Assembly (NCBI GenBank): GCA_903898785.1
Contig: CAIUGU010000003.1
Coordinates: 1-42,152 of the forward strand
DNA from: an uncultured Pseudomonadota bacterium
GTDB taxonomy: Bacteria; Pseudomonadota; Gammaproteobacteria; Steroidobacterales; Steroidobacteraceae
DNA length: 42,152 nt
Reading direction: 5' to 3'
A model generated the notes under the pieces. That model worked only from the letters and a program-made list of their open reading frames with translations. It was not told the DNA's origin and searched no databases. Made by a program: the position numbers and the translations under genes. Of the stretch, positions 25,972-34,304 are shown piece by piece (positions within the stretch are counted from its first letter, which is position 1; each line of letters begins with the position of its first letter).

Positions 25972-25980
25972 ATTCTAGCA
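25972..25980 (-). promoter_or_regulatory. Extended -10 promoter element upstream of hpaA
   Basis: Read on the minus strand, TGCTAGAAT is an extended -10 (TG-N-TAGAAT, five of six matches to TATAAT). No good -35 is seen 17 bases before it, which fits an activator-dependent or extended -10 promoter. Transcripts would start near 25965 and run into hpaA and perhaps the hydroxylase operon. The rest of the 240-base gap to the next gene shows nothing recognisable. Confidence 0.4.
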
Positions 25981-26077
25981 CCCCTCCCATACCGCCCAGC
26001 GCCGTGGCTGCGCTGCGCGAGGACCGGCGCATTGCGTCGCCCAGCTCATTCCATCCTGTCTGTGCTGACCCGCAACT

Positions 26078-27043
26078 TCACTGCATAGTCAGCCGCTGCG
26101 CTTCGGCGCAGTCCCTCAGCATCTCGAAGTACCTCTGTACCGTCCGGACGTCGCTTTCGTAAGGATGCTTCTCGTCAGCGGAGCGTGGCAGTTGGGCGAT
26201 TCGGGCCTTGTCGTAGGCGCCATCGAACTCGGTGTGGTTCGTCATCAATACCGTCGCGCCCGCCGCAGTCGCGGCCGCATTCATCCTGACGGCGCTGTCG
26301 CGGTAGATCGCGAAGTTTTCCTTGAGGCGCGGGAAATTGAATGCCGTGCCGCCTGAATAGGCCACTGTCAGCGTGCGGCCGCCATCCTTGACGGGGAAGA
26401 TGAATGACAACGTGCCTGGCGAATGGCCAGGCGTGAAGATCGCTTCGACGGTGGTGCCGCCCAAGGTGATCTTGAGACCCTCGGGGCCCACGGCGATATC
26501 GCGCTTCGGTACCCCACCCGGGGCTGTGGCAGGCCGTTGCAACGTGGACTCCCAGTCCGGCGCACCCATCACGACCTTCGCACCGTACCGGCTCTGCAGC
26601 AACGCAACGCCCTGATCGTGGTCGCCATGGGCATGGGTCAGCAGCACGTACTTCATCGTGCGGGGATCGAGCCCCAACGCCGTCAGGCCATCCACCATTT
26701 CCGGCTCGATCGCGTAGCTGAAATTGGTGTCGATGATGATGATCCCGTCATTCGTGGTCAGCGCCCACGCCGAGTGGATCCGCGTGCCGATGAAGTAGAG
26801 ATTGTCGAACACCTTGTACGGCTTTGCGTACCAGGTCGCGCGGTCAGGTACGACCGTCGAGGGTGGGTTCCTGGCGGTGAGATTGTCCGGCGCCACGCAA
26901 ATGCGCAGAAAGGTGCCTGCGTAGTCCCGCCCGGCGGCGCGCTTGGCGGCGGCAACGAGGCTGTCGGGCGTGTCCTGGGCTGCCCCCTGGGCTGCCGGCA
27001 GGACGGCGAGGAACACGGCGGCCAAGATCGAATGACGGTTCAT
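26078..27043 (-). CDS. Secreted metallo-beta-lactamase-fold hydrolase, B3-like
   Basis: A 321-residue periplasmic zinc hydrolase. The signal peptide MNRHSILAAVFLAVLPAAQGAAQ is cut near residue 23. The metal motif is LTHAHGDHDQG (H-x-H-x-D-H), a further histidine lies in FTPGHSPGTLSF, and another lies in MTNHTEFDGAYDK. The general layout resembles subclass B3 enzymes, but nothing shows that beta-lactams are the substrate; lactone or ester hydrolysis is equally possible. The start is set by GAAGGGAG before the ATG at 27043. It is the last gene of the second block, 197 bases after the MFS gene; that gap shows no clear promoter or terminator. Confidence 0.85.
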   Translation of the reverse strand: MNRHSILAAVFLAVLPAAQGAAQDTPDSLVAAAKRAAGRDYAGTFLRICVAPDNLTARNPPSTVVPDRATWYAKPYKVFDNLYFIGTRIHSAWALTTNDGIIIIDTNFSYAIEPEMVDGLTALGLDPRTMKYVLLTHAHGDHDQGVALLQSRYGAKVVMGAPDWESTLQRPATAPGGVPKRDIAVGPEGLKITLGGTTVEAIFTPGHSPGTLSFIFPVKDGGRTLTVAYSGGTAFNFPRLKENFAIYRDSAVRMNAAATAAGATVLMTNHTEFDGAYDKARIAQLPRSADEKHPYESDVRTVQRYFEMLRDCAEAQRLTMQ

Positions 27044-27240
27044 GACGAACTCCCTTCGTTGTCTGGTGGTAATTCCGCTGCTGTGGGCTGCGCCGGTCGC
27101 CCCCACAAGGCGGCAGTATTCGTGACTCAACGCGTCAGGGCACCGGGAATCTGCGGCGCGGGAACACCGCCTGGGCACTCAGCCATCAGGTCTTGATCCC
27201 TCGCGACCGAACACCACGGCGACCAGGCGTCTATTCGCCT

Positions 27241-28542
27241 TCAGGTCGCACCGCGCGGCGCGACAGCCGGCCGCACGAGCAGAATACAGATGAACCCGAC
27301 CAAGCCACCGAGCGCGATGAGCACCGCAATCGGCCAGTAAGCGCCGCCAGCGGCCCCGACCAGTGACGCTGCCACCAGCGGCACGAATCCCGCGATCGCG
27401 CCGCCGAGTTGGTAACCGAGAGAAGCTCCGCTGTAGCGGATGTGTGCGGGGAACATCTCGGAGTAGAGCGCTGCCGTCGGCGCGTACACCGAATTGTGGC
27501 CGATGCAGATGCCGACGACTACTGCGGTCCACATAAGAACCGGGACCTGTGACGTCACCATGAAATAGAGCGGCGCGGCAAACGCGATGATGAATAACGT
27601 TCCGAACATCATCACGGCGCGCCGCCCCAGCTTGTCCGACAGCGCGCCAAACAGGGGAATCGTGATGAGCTGACCGGCGCCCGCGGCAGTGACACCAATG
27701 AGATAAGTATTCTGTGCAAGACCGTAAGCTTTCGTGGTGTAGGCGAGCGTGTAGACCGTCATGGCGTAGAACAGCACCCCGTGCGCGCAGTACACGCCGG
27801 CGGCGAGCAGGACATTGCGCGTGTCAGTGCGCAACAGCTCGATAGCCGGCACCTTCACGACCTGTTTGGCCAGCTTGATCTGCTCGAATACGGGCGATTC
27901 CATGATGCGTAGCCGGATGAACAGGCCGACCACCACGAGCACGATGCTGAACAGGAATGGCACGCGCCAGCCCCATGCCAGAAAGTCTTCGTCGGGCAGC
28001 TGCTGCATCAGGAGAAACATCCCCGTGGACATCAACCCGCCAACGGCACTACCCATTTGCGCGAAGCTGCCGAAGAAGCCTCGACGCTGGCCACCCGAGT
28101 GCTCCGTGGCCATGAGAACCGCGCCGCCCCATTCACCGCCGACAGCCAGACCTTGTATGAAGCGCAGGACCACCATCAAAACCGGCGCCCATACGCCAAT
28201 GGTGTCGTAGCTCGGCATCAATCCCATTGCGAATGTCGCCAGGCCCATCATCGACAGCGTGGTGACGAGCACGGTCTTCCGGCCGATGCGGTCGCCAAAG
28301 TGGCCGAACAGGAGGCCGCCAAGCGGCCTTGCAACGAACCCGACCGCGAACGACGCGAACGCGGCGAGCAAGCCGGCAAGTTCGGAAAAGGTCGGGAAGA
28401 AGAGGCGACCGAACACGAGCGCCGACGCGGTACCGAAGATGAAGAAGTCGTACCACTCGATCGAGGTGCCGACCATGCTCGCGAGTGCCACGCGACGCAC
28501 CGACTCCCGGGGTGCAGAACCGGCGTGTGTGATCTCATTCAT
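27241..28542 (-). CDS. MFS transporter, metabolite:H+ symporter (MHS) type
   Basis: Twelve-helix proton-coupled importer of 433 residues. MHS signatures are GTSIEWYDFFIFGTASALVF in helix 1, FGHFGDRIGRKTVL in loop 2-3 and RFIQGLAVGGEWGGAVLMATEH in helix 4, as in ShiA, KgtP and ProP relatives. Substrates of this family are mostly carboxylic acids and zwitterions. It lies between two metallo-beta-lactamase-fold genes, 109 bases after the upstream one. The particular substrate cannot be read from the sequence, but probably belongs to the same catabolic block. Confidence 0.9.
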   Translation of the reverse strand: MNEITHAGSAPRESVRRVALASMVGTSIEWYDFFIFGTASALVFGRLFFPTFSELAGLLAAFASFAVGFVARPLGGLLFGHFGDRIGRKTVLVTTLSMMGLATFAMGLMPSYDTIGVWAPVLMVVLRFIQGLAVGGEWGGAVLMATEHSGGQRRGFFGSFAQMGSAVGGLMSTGMFLLMQQLPDEDFLAWGWRVPFLFSIVLVVVGLFIRLRIMESPVFEQIKLAKQVVKVPAIELLRTDTRNVLLAAGVYCAHGVLFYAMTVYTLAYTTKAYGLAQNTYLIGVTAAGAGQLITIPLFGALSDKLGRRAVMMFGTLFIIAFAAPLYFMVTSQVPVLMWTAVVVGICIGHNSVYAPTAALYSEMFPAHIRYSGASLGYQLGGAIAGFVPLVAASLVGAAGGAYWPIAVLIALGGLVGFICILLVRPAVAPRGAT

Positions 28543-28651
28543 TCGTTGTGGTCCCCGCCTGTCCGCCGCCCGTCGTTGACGCCAGGAAAAGTGCTCGTTG
28601 TTATCGCATCTGGACTGCCAAGACTAATCGGTGCCGCCCGCAATCATCCTC

Positions 28652-29515
28652 CTAGTCGTAGTAGGCAGGTGCTTTCTTCAATTTTCGATGCGCCACCAGG
28701 TCATGCTGGATCCACAGCTGCGAGCTGGTCTGCTTCAGGAACCCGTCGAGCACTTCCCTTGAACGACCAGTTTGCGCCTGGTCGAAGTCGGCGATGGGCA
28801 GGCGGTTGAGCGTACGCTCTTCCGGATAGTGATAGAGATCGCCGGCCAGCACGACGCCGCCGGTCTTTGCCAGCTTGACGTACAGCACGCTGTGGCCCGG
28901 TGTGTGGCCTGTCGACGCCTTGATGACCACGGTCCCATCACCGAACACGTCGTAGTCGTCGGTGGTGATCAACGTGGTCTTGGCATTCATCAACGATGCG
29001 AAGTTCGACGGCTGTGGCGGTTCGGCAGTCGGCTGCGGGAACATCGCATCGCGTTCGACCTTGCGCACGAGCCACGTCGATTTGGCGAAGGCATTCGCGT
29101 TGGCGACGTGGTCCCAGTGGTAGTGCGAAAGCGCAAGGTAGTTGATGTCCGCCGGCTGGTAGCCAATCTCCTTCAGCTGTCCGGTCAGCGACTTCGCTAG
29201 CGTCACATAGCGGTCCGCATTGTTGGACAGCACAAGGTGCCTGGCCTGCGCCCGCCTCCCCGGTGTCCAGGTCTCATCCGAGATCGCGCCGGTGTCCCAC
29301 ATCAGCGTGCCCTTGGGATGCACGATCAGGAACGACGCGATCGACAGCTGCGTGGTCTCAACCTCTTCGGGCTTCAGGCGATAGCGGCCCGGATCGGACT
29401 CCAGCACCCCGCCATCCAGCACATACAGTCGGACGGGCTGCTCGGCGGCCTGCACACCCGACTGGAACACCGTTGCTGCCACTACAGCCAATGCCAACAG
29501 AGCTCGACGTACCAT
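28652..29515 (-). CDS. Exported metallo-beta-lactamase-fold hydrolase, N-acyl-homoserine-lactonase-like
   Basis: A 287-residue enzyme with a signal peptide (MVRRALLALAVVAATVFQSGVQAAE). The zinc motif is LSHYHWDHVAN; the other ligands probably lie in STGHTPGHSVLYV, VLAGDLYHYPEE and QLWIQHD. This arrangement is that of the lactonase branch (AiiA-like), which also includes enzymes on other lactones. It has a good GAGGAG upstream. The gap to the upstream SDR gene is only 15 bases, so it belongs to that operon. In a catabolic cluster a lactone ring intermediate is a more likely substrate than a quorum signal, but both are inference. Confidence 0.87.
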   Translation of the reverse strand: MVRRALLALAVVAATVFQSGVQAAEQPVRLYVLDGGVLESDPGRYRLKPEEVETTQLSIASFLIVHPKGTLMWDTGAISDETWTPGRRAQARHLVLSNNADRYVTLAKSLTGQLKEIGYQPADINYLALSHYHWDHVANANAFAKSTWLVRKVERDAMFPQPTAEPPQPSNFASLMNAKTTLITTDDYDVFGDGTVVIKASTGHTPGHSVLYVKLAKTGGVVLAGDLYHYPEERTLNRLPIADFDQAQTGRSREVLDGFLKQTSSQLWIQHDLVAHRKLKKAPAYYD

Positions 29516-29530
29516 CTTATTACTCCTCTT

Positions 29531-30271
29531 CTAGAATCTATTGACCGGCAGGATCATGATTTCGGCGATCTGCACATGCGGCGGCTGGCTGATGGCAAAG
29601 GCCACCGCACGCGCCACGTCCGCAGGCTCCAGTGCCATCTTGAACTGGTCGAAGTAGGCCTTTTCCTTGTCCTTGTCGCCGCGATAGCGCGTCACGATGA
29701 TGTTGGTCTTCGTGAGGCCCGGCTGCAGCTCCGTCACGCGAATCGCGGTCTCCGCCAGCTCACCCCGCAACGTCTCGGTGAACATGTGCACGCCTGCCTT
29801 GCTGGTACTGTAGGCCGTCATGTCCGGGATGATGCGCACCGCATTGATCGAGCTTACGTTCACGATGTGACCCGCATTGCGCTTCACCATGTCGGGCACG
29901 ATCGCGCGTGTCACGCGCATCAGGCCGATCAGGTTGGTCTGGATGATATTGGCCCAGTCGTCGGGCGATCCTTCGTCAAAGCGCGTCCTGCCACCGATGT
30001 CATGACCCGCATTGTTGATCAGGATGTCGATCGGCTTGAAGGCATCGGGCACGAGCTCCAGCAGGCGATCCACCTTCCCGGAATCGGTGATGTCGAGCTG
30101 CAACGGGAACGCGTTAGCCCCGATCTCCTCGGCCTGGGCACTGAGCGCTGCGGCGTCGCGATCGACCAGTACCACGCGATGGCCGCTGCCCACCAGCTCA
30201 CTGACAATGGCGCGGCCCAGGCCGCCAGCTGCGCCCGTGATGAGGACCGTTCCCGCCTTCTTCTGCGTCAT
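29531..30271 (-). CDS. Short-chain dehydrogenase/reductase (first SDR)
   Basis: Classical SDR of 246 residues. The Rossmann motif is TGAAGGLGRAI (about 12-22), and the NNAGHD motif lies near 87-92. The catalytic serine is in NVSSINAV, and the YSTSK motif (Tyr and Lys) is near 155. The C-terminus lacks the usual GG-x-x-x motif of 3-ketoacyl reductases and ends ILPVNRF. Substrate unknown, probably a hydroxy or oxo intermediate of the pathway. Shine-Dalgarno AGGAAG. It is 32 bases after the second SDR gene on the same strand. Confidence 0.9.
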   Translation of the reverse strand: MTQKKAGTVLITGAAGGLGRAIVSELVGSGHRVVLVDRDAAALSAQAEEIGANAFPLQLDITDSGKVDRLLELVPDAFKPIDILINNAGHDIGGRTRFDEGSPDDWANIIQTNLIGLMRVTRAIVPDMVKRNAGHIVNVSSINAVRIIPDMTAYSTSKAGVHMFTETLRGELAETAIRVTELQPGLTKTNIIVTRYRGDKDKEKAYFDQFKMALEPADVARAVAFAISQPPHVQIAEIMILPVNRF

Positions 30272-30303
30272 CGATTGCTTCCTGAGGATCCGGATCGTCA
30301 GTG

Positions 30304-31092
30304 TCAGATGGCCGACCAGCCGCCATCGATGGGCAGCATCGTGCCAGTGATGTCCGCGGCTGCGTCACTGCACAGAAACACTGCCGCAGCACCTACGCTG
30401 CGGAGCGACACGAAGCGGCCACTCGGCTGTCGCTCGTCGAGATAGGCCGCAGTCGCCTCCTCGGCAGTCTGGTGTTCCCTGGCTGCGATGGCAGCGATGC
30501 GCGCCACGATGGCCGGCGTCGGTAACGTTCCCGGCCCGAGTGCGTTGCTGGTCACGCCGGTCCTCGCCATTTCCACGGCGACGGCGCGCGTCAGTCCGAC
30601 AATCGCCGTCTTCGTCGTCACGTAGTCGATGCGATTCTCGACGCCTCGGGTGGAATAGATCGAAGCCATGTTGATGATGCGACCCCAGCCGCGCTGCTTC
30701 ATGCCCGGCAATACCAGCCTGGTCAGGTGAAACGGCGCCGACAGGTTGACGGCGAGCGCCTCGTCCCATCTTTCGGGCGCGAAGTCCTCCACCGGCGAGA
30801 AATGACGGACGACGGCATTGTTGACCAGGATATCGATTCCACCGCACCGCTCGAGTAGCGACGCCATCATCGCCTCGATAGCAGAGCGCTGTCGCAGGTC
30901 GGCAGCCACGGTGAGTGCCTGAACCGCATGGCGGTTGCGGATGCGATCGCGCGCCTCCGGCTGCTCGACGAGATCATGCAGGACCACGTTGGCACCGGCC
31001 TCGGCCAGGCTCTCCGCCAGGGCAAAGCCAAGACCATCGCCCGCCCCGGTCACGAGCGCCCACTTCCCCTGCAGCAGGGAGGCGTTGGTCAC
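30304..31092 (-). CDS. Short-chain dehydrogenase/reductase (second SDR)
   Basis: Classical SDR of 262 residues. The cofactor motif is TGAGDGLGFAL (about 15-25), and the NNAV motif replaces the common NNAG. The catalytic residues lie in NMASIYSTRG and YVTTK, and the end TGTMLPIDGGWSAI is typical of 3-hydroxybutyrate-dehydrogenase and 3-oxoacyl-reductase relatives. The GTG start overlaps the stop of the upstream hydrolase gene as GTGA, with AAGG a few bases before. Conserved with the hydrolase as one translational unit. Substrate unknown. Confidence 0.9.
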   Translation of the reverse strand: MTNASLLQGKWALVTGAGDGLGFALAESLAEAGANVVLHDLVEQPEARDRIRNRHAVQALTVAADLRQRSAIEAMMASLLERCGGIDILVNNAVVRHFSPVEDFAPERWDEALAVNLSAPFHLTRLVLPGMKQRGWGRIINMASIYSTRGVENRIDYVTTKTAIVGLTRAVAVEMARTGVTSNALGPGTLPTPAIVARIAAIAAREHQTAEEATAAYLDERQPSGRFVSLRSVGAAAVFLCSDAAADITGTMLPIDGGWSAI

Positions 31093-31919
31093 TTTGCAGC
31101 CTTGACAGGGGGAACGTCGAGTCGCACGACGATGCCTTGCAAGTCAGGCGAAGGTGCCGGATACCTCTGCATCACGAGCGGGTCATGACCCGGCACGACG
31201 TGGTCCTCCGAGTCGGCAAGCTGGCGGCACACGCGATAGCCTTCGAACATGTCGGCGACGTTGTAGACCACCGGAAACGGCGCACCGCGATCGATGTTGG
31301 CGTAGAGATGTGTCGCATCGGACGCCACGACGACCCAGCCGCGCTTCGTCCAGACCCGGACGACCTGCAGGCCGGCCGTATGGCCGCCGACGTGGTGGAC
31401 ACTGAATCCCGGTGCCAGCTCCTCTGCCCCGTCATGGAACGTGACTCGTCCAGCATACAAGTGACGCACCACCGACACGATGTCTTCGACATTGAAGGGA
31501 TGGCGGAAGAAACCGTGGCACATGCAGCGCCCGGTGGCGTAGGCGCTCTCCTTGTCCTGCAGATGAAAGCGGGCCCCGGGGAACGATTCCAGCGTACCGG
31601 CATGGTCATAGTGGAGGTGCGTGAGAATGACGTCCGCGACCTGCTCGGGATCGATGCCGAGGAGCCTGAGCCCGTCGGCCGGCATCCGGTAATGCTGCCG
31701 GCCACGCGCCGCCGCTGCTTCAGGCCCGAACCCCGTGTCGATCACGAAGACCTGCGTACCCCGGCGCGCCACCCAGACGAAATAATCAAGGGGCGATCCT
31801 TCTTCATGGAGATCGCCATTGATGAAGTTTTCGTGCTGCTTGCGGGGCGCGTGATGCGCATAGCGGATCGCATACAGCTCGAAGGGTTCGATGGCCCGAT
31901 TGCCTGCGCCTGACGCCAT
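31089..31919 (-). CDS. Metallo-beta-lactamase-fold hydrolase, cytoplasmic lactonase-like
   Basis: A 276-residue zinc hydrolase without a signal peptide. The motif LTHLHYDHAGT (H-x-H-x-D-H, about 99-109), the histidine of HHVGGHTAGLQVV, the aspartate of VVASDATHLY and the histidine of VVPGHDP make up the full set of two-zinc ligands. The family includes N-acyl-homoserine lactonases and related lactonases. It starts three bases after the first CMD gene and overlaps the second SDR gene, so it is firmly inside the operon. Hydrolysis of a lactone made by or for the CMD-like enzyme is a reasonable guess. Confidence 0.88.
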   Translation of the reverse strand: MASGAGNRAIEPFELYAIRYAHHAPRKQHENFINGDLHEEGSPLDYFVWVARRGTQVFVIDTGFGPEAAAARGRQHYRMPADGLRLLGIDPEQVADVILTHLHYDHAGTLESFPGARFHLQDKESAYATGRCMCHGFFRHPFNVEDIVSVVRHLYAGRVTFHDGAEELAPGFSVHHVGGHTAGLQVVRVWTKRGWVVVASDATHLYANIDRGAPFPVVYNVADMFEGYRVCRQLADSEDHVVPGHDPLVMQRYPAPSPDLQGIVVRLDVPPVKAAK

Positions 31920-31922
31920 GAC

Positions 31923-32306
31923 TCATTTCTCCAGTCCGAGCTCGACAAAGACTTCGCGGGCATTGCGGAACGCATCGACGCCGGCCGGCACGCCGCAGTA
32001 GATCGCCACCTGCAGGAAGACTTCACGGATCTCCTCGACCGTCGCGCCATTGGTCAGCGCGCCGCGCACGTGGGTCTTGAGCTCATGAGGGCGATTGAGC
32101 GCACACAACATGGCGAGATTCAGGAAGCTGCGGGTCTTGCGCTCCAGGCCCTCCCGCCCCCACACCGCGCCCCAGCAGTACTCCGTCGTCAGGTCCTGCA
32201 TGGCCCGGTTGAAGTCGGTGGCGGAATTGATCGCCTTGTCCACGAATTCCTTGCCGAGCACGCTCTTGCGGATCTCGAGCCCCCGATCGTATGTCGCCTG
32301 GTCCAT
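31923..32306 (-). CDS. Carboxymuconolactone-decarboxylase-family protein (first copy)
   Basis: A small all-alpha protein of 127 residues, PcaC-like. Family features are the EYCWGAVWGR segment, RKTRSFLNLAMLCALNRPHEL, and the HVRGALTNGAT and QVAIYCGVPAG motifs with the conserved His and Cys. ATG at 32306 with GGAGAGG upstream; the GTG one codon earlier is less likely. It is about 60% identical by eye to the copy at 40032-40430. True PcaC decarboxylates gamma-carboxymuconolactone, but the protocatechuate branch is absent here, so the substrate is open. The 98-base gap before it shows no clear promoter. Confidence 0.9.
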   Translation of the reverse strand: MDQATYDRGLEIRKSVLGKEFVDKAINSATDFNRAMQDLTTEYCWGAVWGREGLERKTRSFLNLAMLCALNRPHELKTHVRGALTNGATVEEIREVFLQVAIYCGVPAGVDAFRNAREVFVELGLEK

Positions 32307-32404
32307 CACCCTCTCCTCACGCTAACGCCGTTCTCAGACCCCCACCGCATCATCAAATCGCCATGGGCGAAGTGGGTGACGCACATGCCCCCGCAATTCC
32401 ACCC

Positions 32405-33298
32405 CTAGCCGCGCATCTCGACGCCCGCCCACTCTTCGAGGACCTTGGCGATCGACGTGAAGTCGGACGTCGCGCCAAAGCGTGCGTTGGTGATGGCCAG
32501 CATCTGCCGGACGGAAGCCCCGCAGACCATCGGCACGCCCATGGCTTCCGCCTCATCGACGCACAGACGCACGTCCTTGTACGACAGCCCGGTCGCGAAG
32601 CCGAAATCGAACGTGCCCGGCAACACGGCCCGCGGAAACTTGTCGACGGACGCGCTGTTGCGCCCGCTGCTGGCGTTGATGATGTCGATGAGCACGCGGG
32701 CATCGAGCCCGGCCTTGACCCCCATCGCTACAGCCTCGGACGTAATGACCAGGGCCGCTGCCGCCATCAGGTTGTTGGCGAGCTTGGCCGTCTGCGCCAG
32801 CCCCGGCAGCTCGCCGGTGTAGAAGAGCTTGCCGAAGACCTTGAGCAGGGACTCGACCGTCGGGTACGTCGCCTTCGGACAGGACACCATGACGGCCAGC
32901 GTGCCCGCTACCGCGCCCTTGATGCCACCACTGACCGGCGAATCGACCAGCGTGATGTTCTGCCGGGCGAGCGCCGCTGCGACCACCTTCGCCGCGCCCG
33001 GGCCGGACGTCGACAGATCAATCACCGTCCTGACCCGCGTGCCGGCAATGACGCCGTCCGCACCCAGCACCACCGCCTTCATGATGTCAGGCGTCGGCAG
33101 GCTGACCAGCACGATCTCGGCACTGGAGGCCACTTCCGCAGGCGACTTCGCCAGCTTGGCACCCCGCGCAACGAGCGGCGCAGTGGCTTCGCCGCTGATG
33201 TCATGGATACACAGCGAGTAACCCGCATCGAGCAGGCGTCCCGCCATCGGGCCGCCCATGCGACCCACTCCCACGAATCCAAGGACCTGGTCCGTCAT
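32405..33298 (-). CDS. NAD(P)-dependent dehydrogenase, 3-hydroxyisobutyrate dehydrogenase family (first copy)
   Basis: Beta-hydroxyacid dehydrogenase of 297 residues. The dinucleotide motif is GFVGVGRMGGPMA (about 7-19), the substrate-binding motif VDSPVSGGIKGA lies near 119-130, and the catalytic lysine and asparagine sit in AKLANNLMAAA (about 170-180). Such enzymes oxidise 3-hydroxyacids or reduce semialdehydes such as tartronate semialdehyde. It lies 28 bases after the Bug receptor gene. A second, more distant member of the family is at 39099-40010. Specific substrate unknown. Confidence 0.9.
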   Translation of the reverse strand: MTDQVLGFVGVGRMGGPMAGRLLDAGYSLCIHDISGEATAPLVARGAKLAKSPAEVASSAEIVLVSLPTPDIMKAVVLGADGVIAGTRVRTVIDLSTSGPGAAKVVAAALARQNITLVDSPVSGGIKGAVAGTLAVMVSCPKATYPTVESLLKVFGKLFYTGELPGLAQTAKLANNLMAAAALVITSEAVAMGVKAGLDARVLIDIINASSGRNSASVDKFPRAVLPGTFDFGFATGLSYKDVRLCVDEAEAMGVPMVCGASVRQMLAITNARFGATSDFTSIAKVLEEWAGVEMRG

Positions 33299-33326
33299 GC
33301 GCTTCCCCCCGTGGACAGTCGCTGCC

Positions 33327-34304
33327 CTACTTGTTCTGGGCCGCCAGCGCCGCTTTCAGCAGCGGCGTCAGTCGCTCCACTTCGTTCTTCACGAACGCCT
33401 GCAGCCACGCCGGCGTGCGATCCGCCTTCGGCGGCACGATGCCGCCCTGCTCCGTCAGGCGCTTGCGCACGTTCTCGTCGTCGAGCGCCTTGTCGAGTGC
33501 GCCATTGAGCTTCGCGATGATCGCCGGGGGCGTCCCCTTCGGCGCGAACAAGGCGCTCCAGGCCGTAACCTGGAAGTTCGGCAAGCCCGCTTCCTTCGTG
33601 GTCGGCACGTTCGGCAATGCGGGCGACCGTTCGTTGGACGCAATCGCGTAGGCCTTGATCGCCCCGCCTTTGACCTGCTCGACGTACGTGACCACCTGGT
33701 CGCACATCAGGTCGATCTGCCCGGCCAGCATGTCGTTGAGCGCAGGACCGGTACCGCGATACGCTACCTGCGTGATCTTCACGCCCATCGCGGCATTGAA
33801 CAGCGTGCAGGAGGTGTAGGAAATCGAGCCCACGCCGGCATGCCCCTCATTCAGCTTCGCGGCGTTCGCCCTCGCATACGCGACGAGCTCCTTCAGGTCC
33901 TTCGGCGGCAAGTCCTTGCGTGCGACGATCAGCACCGGGGCGAGGGTCGCCATGCCGATCGGTGCGAAGTCCGTGACCGGGTTGTAACGCAGCTTGGGAT
34001 ACACCGCAGGCGCGGTTCCGTGGGTACCCATCTGGCCCATCACGATCGTGTAGCCGTCGGGCTTGGCCTGTGCGACGCGTGCAGTCGCCGTGGTGCCGCC
34101 AGCCCCGAGCTCGTTCTGGACGAGGACCTGCTGCCCGAGCGCCTTGGACATGTGCTCTGCGACGATGCGCGCGATGGCATCCGTCGGGCCGCCCGCCGCG
34201 AACGGGACGACCATCGTGATCGGGTGCGTGGGAAAACCTTGCGCATGTACCGCGCCGGCGGACGACACCAGCACGCCGGCCAGCAACGCGGCGAGGCGCT
34301 TCAC
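33327..34304 (-). CDS. Bug-type periplasmic solute receptor (tripartite tricarboxylate transporter family)
   Basis: Secreted binding protein of 325 residues with signal peptide MKRLAALLAGVLVSSAGAVHAQ. The mature start PTHPITMVVPFAAGGPTDAIARIVAEHM is the hallmark of Bug proteins, followed by NELGAGGTTATARVA and DGYTIVMGQMGTHG. Such proteins bind carboxylates or aromatic acids. No TctA or TctB membrane partner is in the window, so it is an orphan receptor here, which is common in Bug-rich genomes. The GTG start overlaps the GntR gene stop (GTGA). Confidence 0.92.
   Translation of the reverse strand: MKRLAALLAGVLVSSAGAVHAQGFPTHPITMVVPFAAGGPTDAIARIVAEHMSKALGQQVLVQNELGAGGTTATARVAQAKPDGYTIVMGQMGTHGTAPAVYPKLRYNPVTDFAPIGMATLAPVLIVARKDLPPKDLKELVAYARANAAKLNEGHAGVGSISYTSCTLFNAAMGVKITQVAYRGTGPALNDMLAGQIDLMCDQVVTYVEQVKGGAIKAYAIASNERSPALPNVPTTKEAGLPNFQVTAWSALFAPKGTPPAIIAKLNGALDKALDDENVRKRLTEQGGIVPPKADRTPAWLQAFVKNEVERLTPLLKAALAAQNK

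Noticed and set aside
24846-26077. Sigma-54 promoter for the phenol hydroxylase operon, as in the dmp system
   Set aside because: No TGGCAC-N5-TTGCA-like element was found upstream of dmpK or hpaA, and no DmpR/XylR-type activator is in the window.
31923-32306. Protocatechuate branch (pcaC) assignment of the CMD-family genes
   Set aside because: No pcaB, pcaD, pcaG or pcaH is present and there are two copies in a different context, so only the family name is justified.
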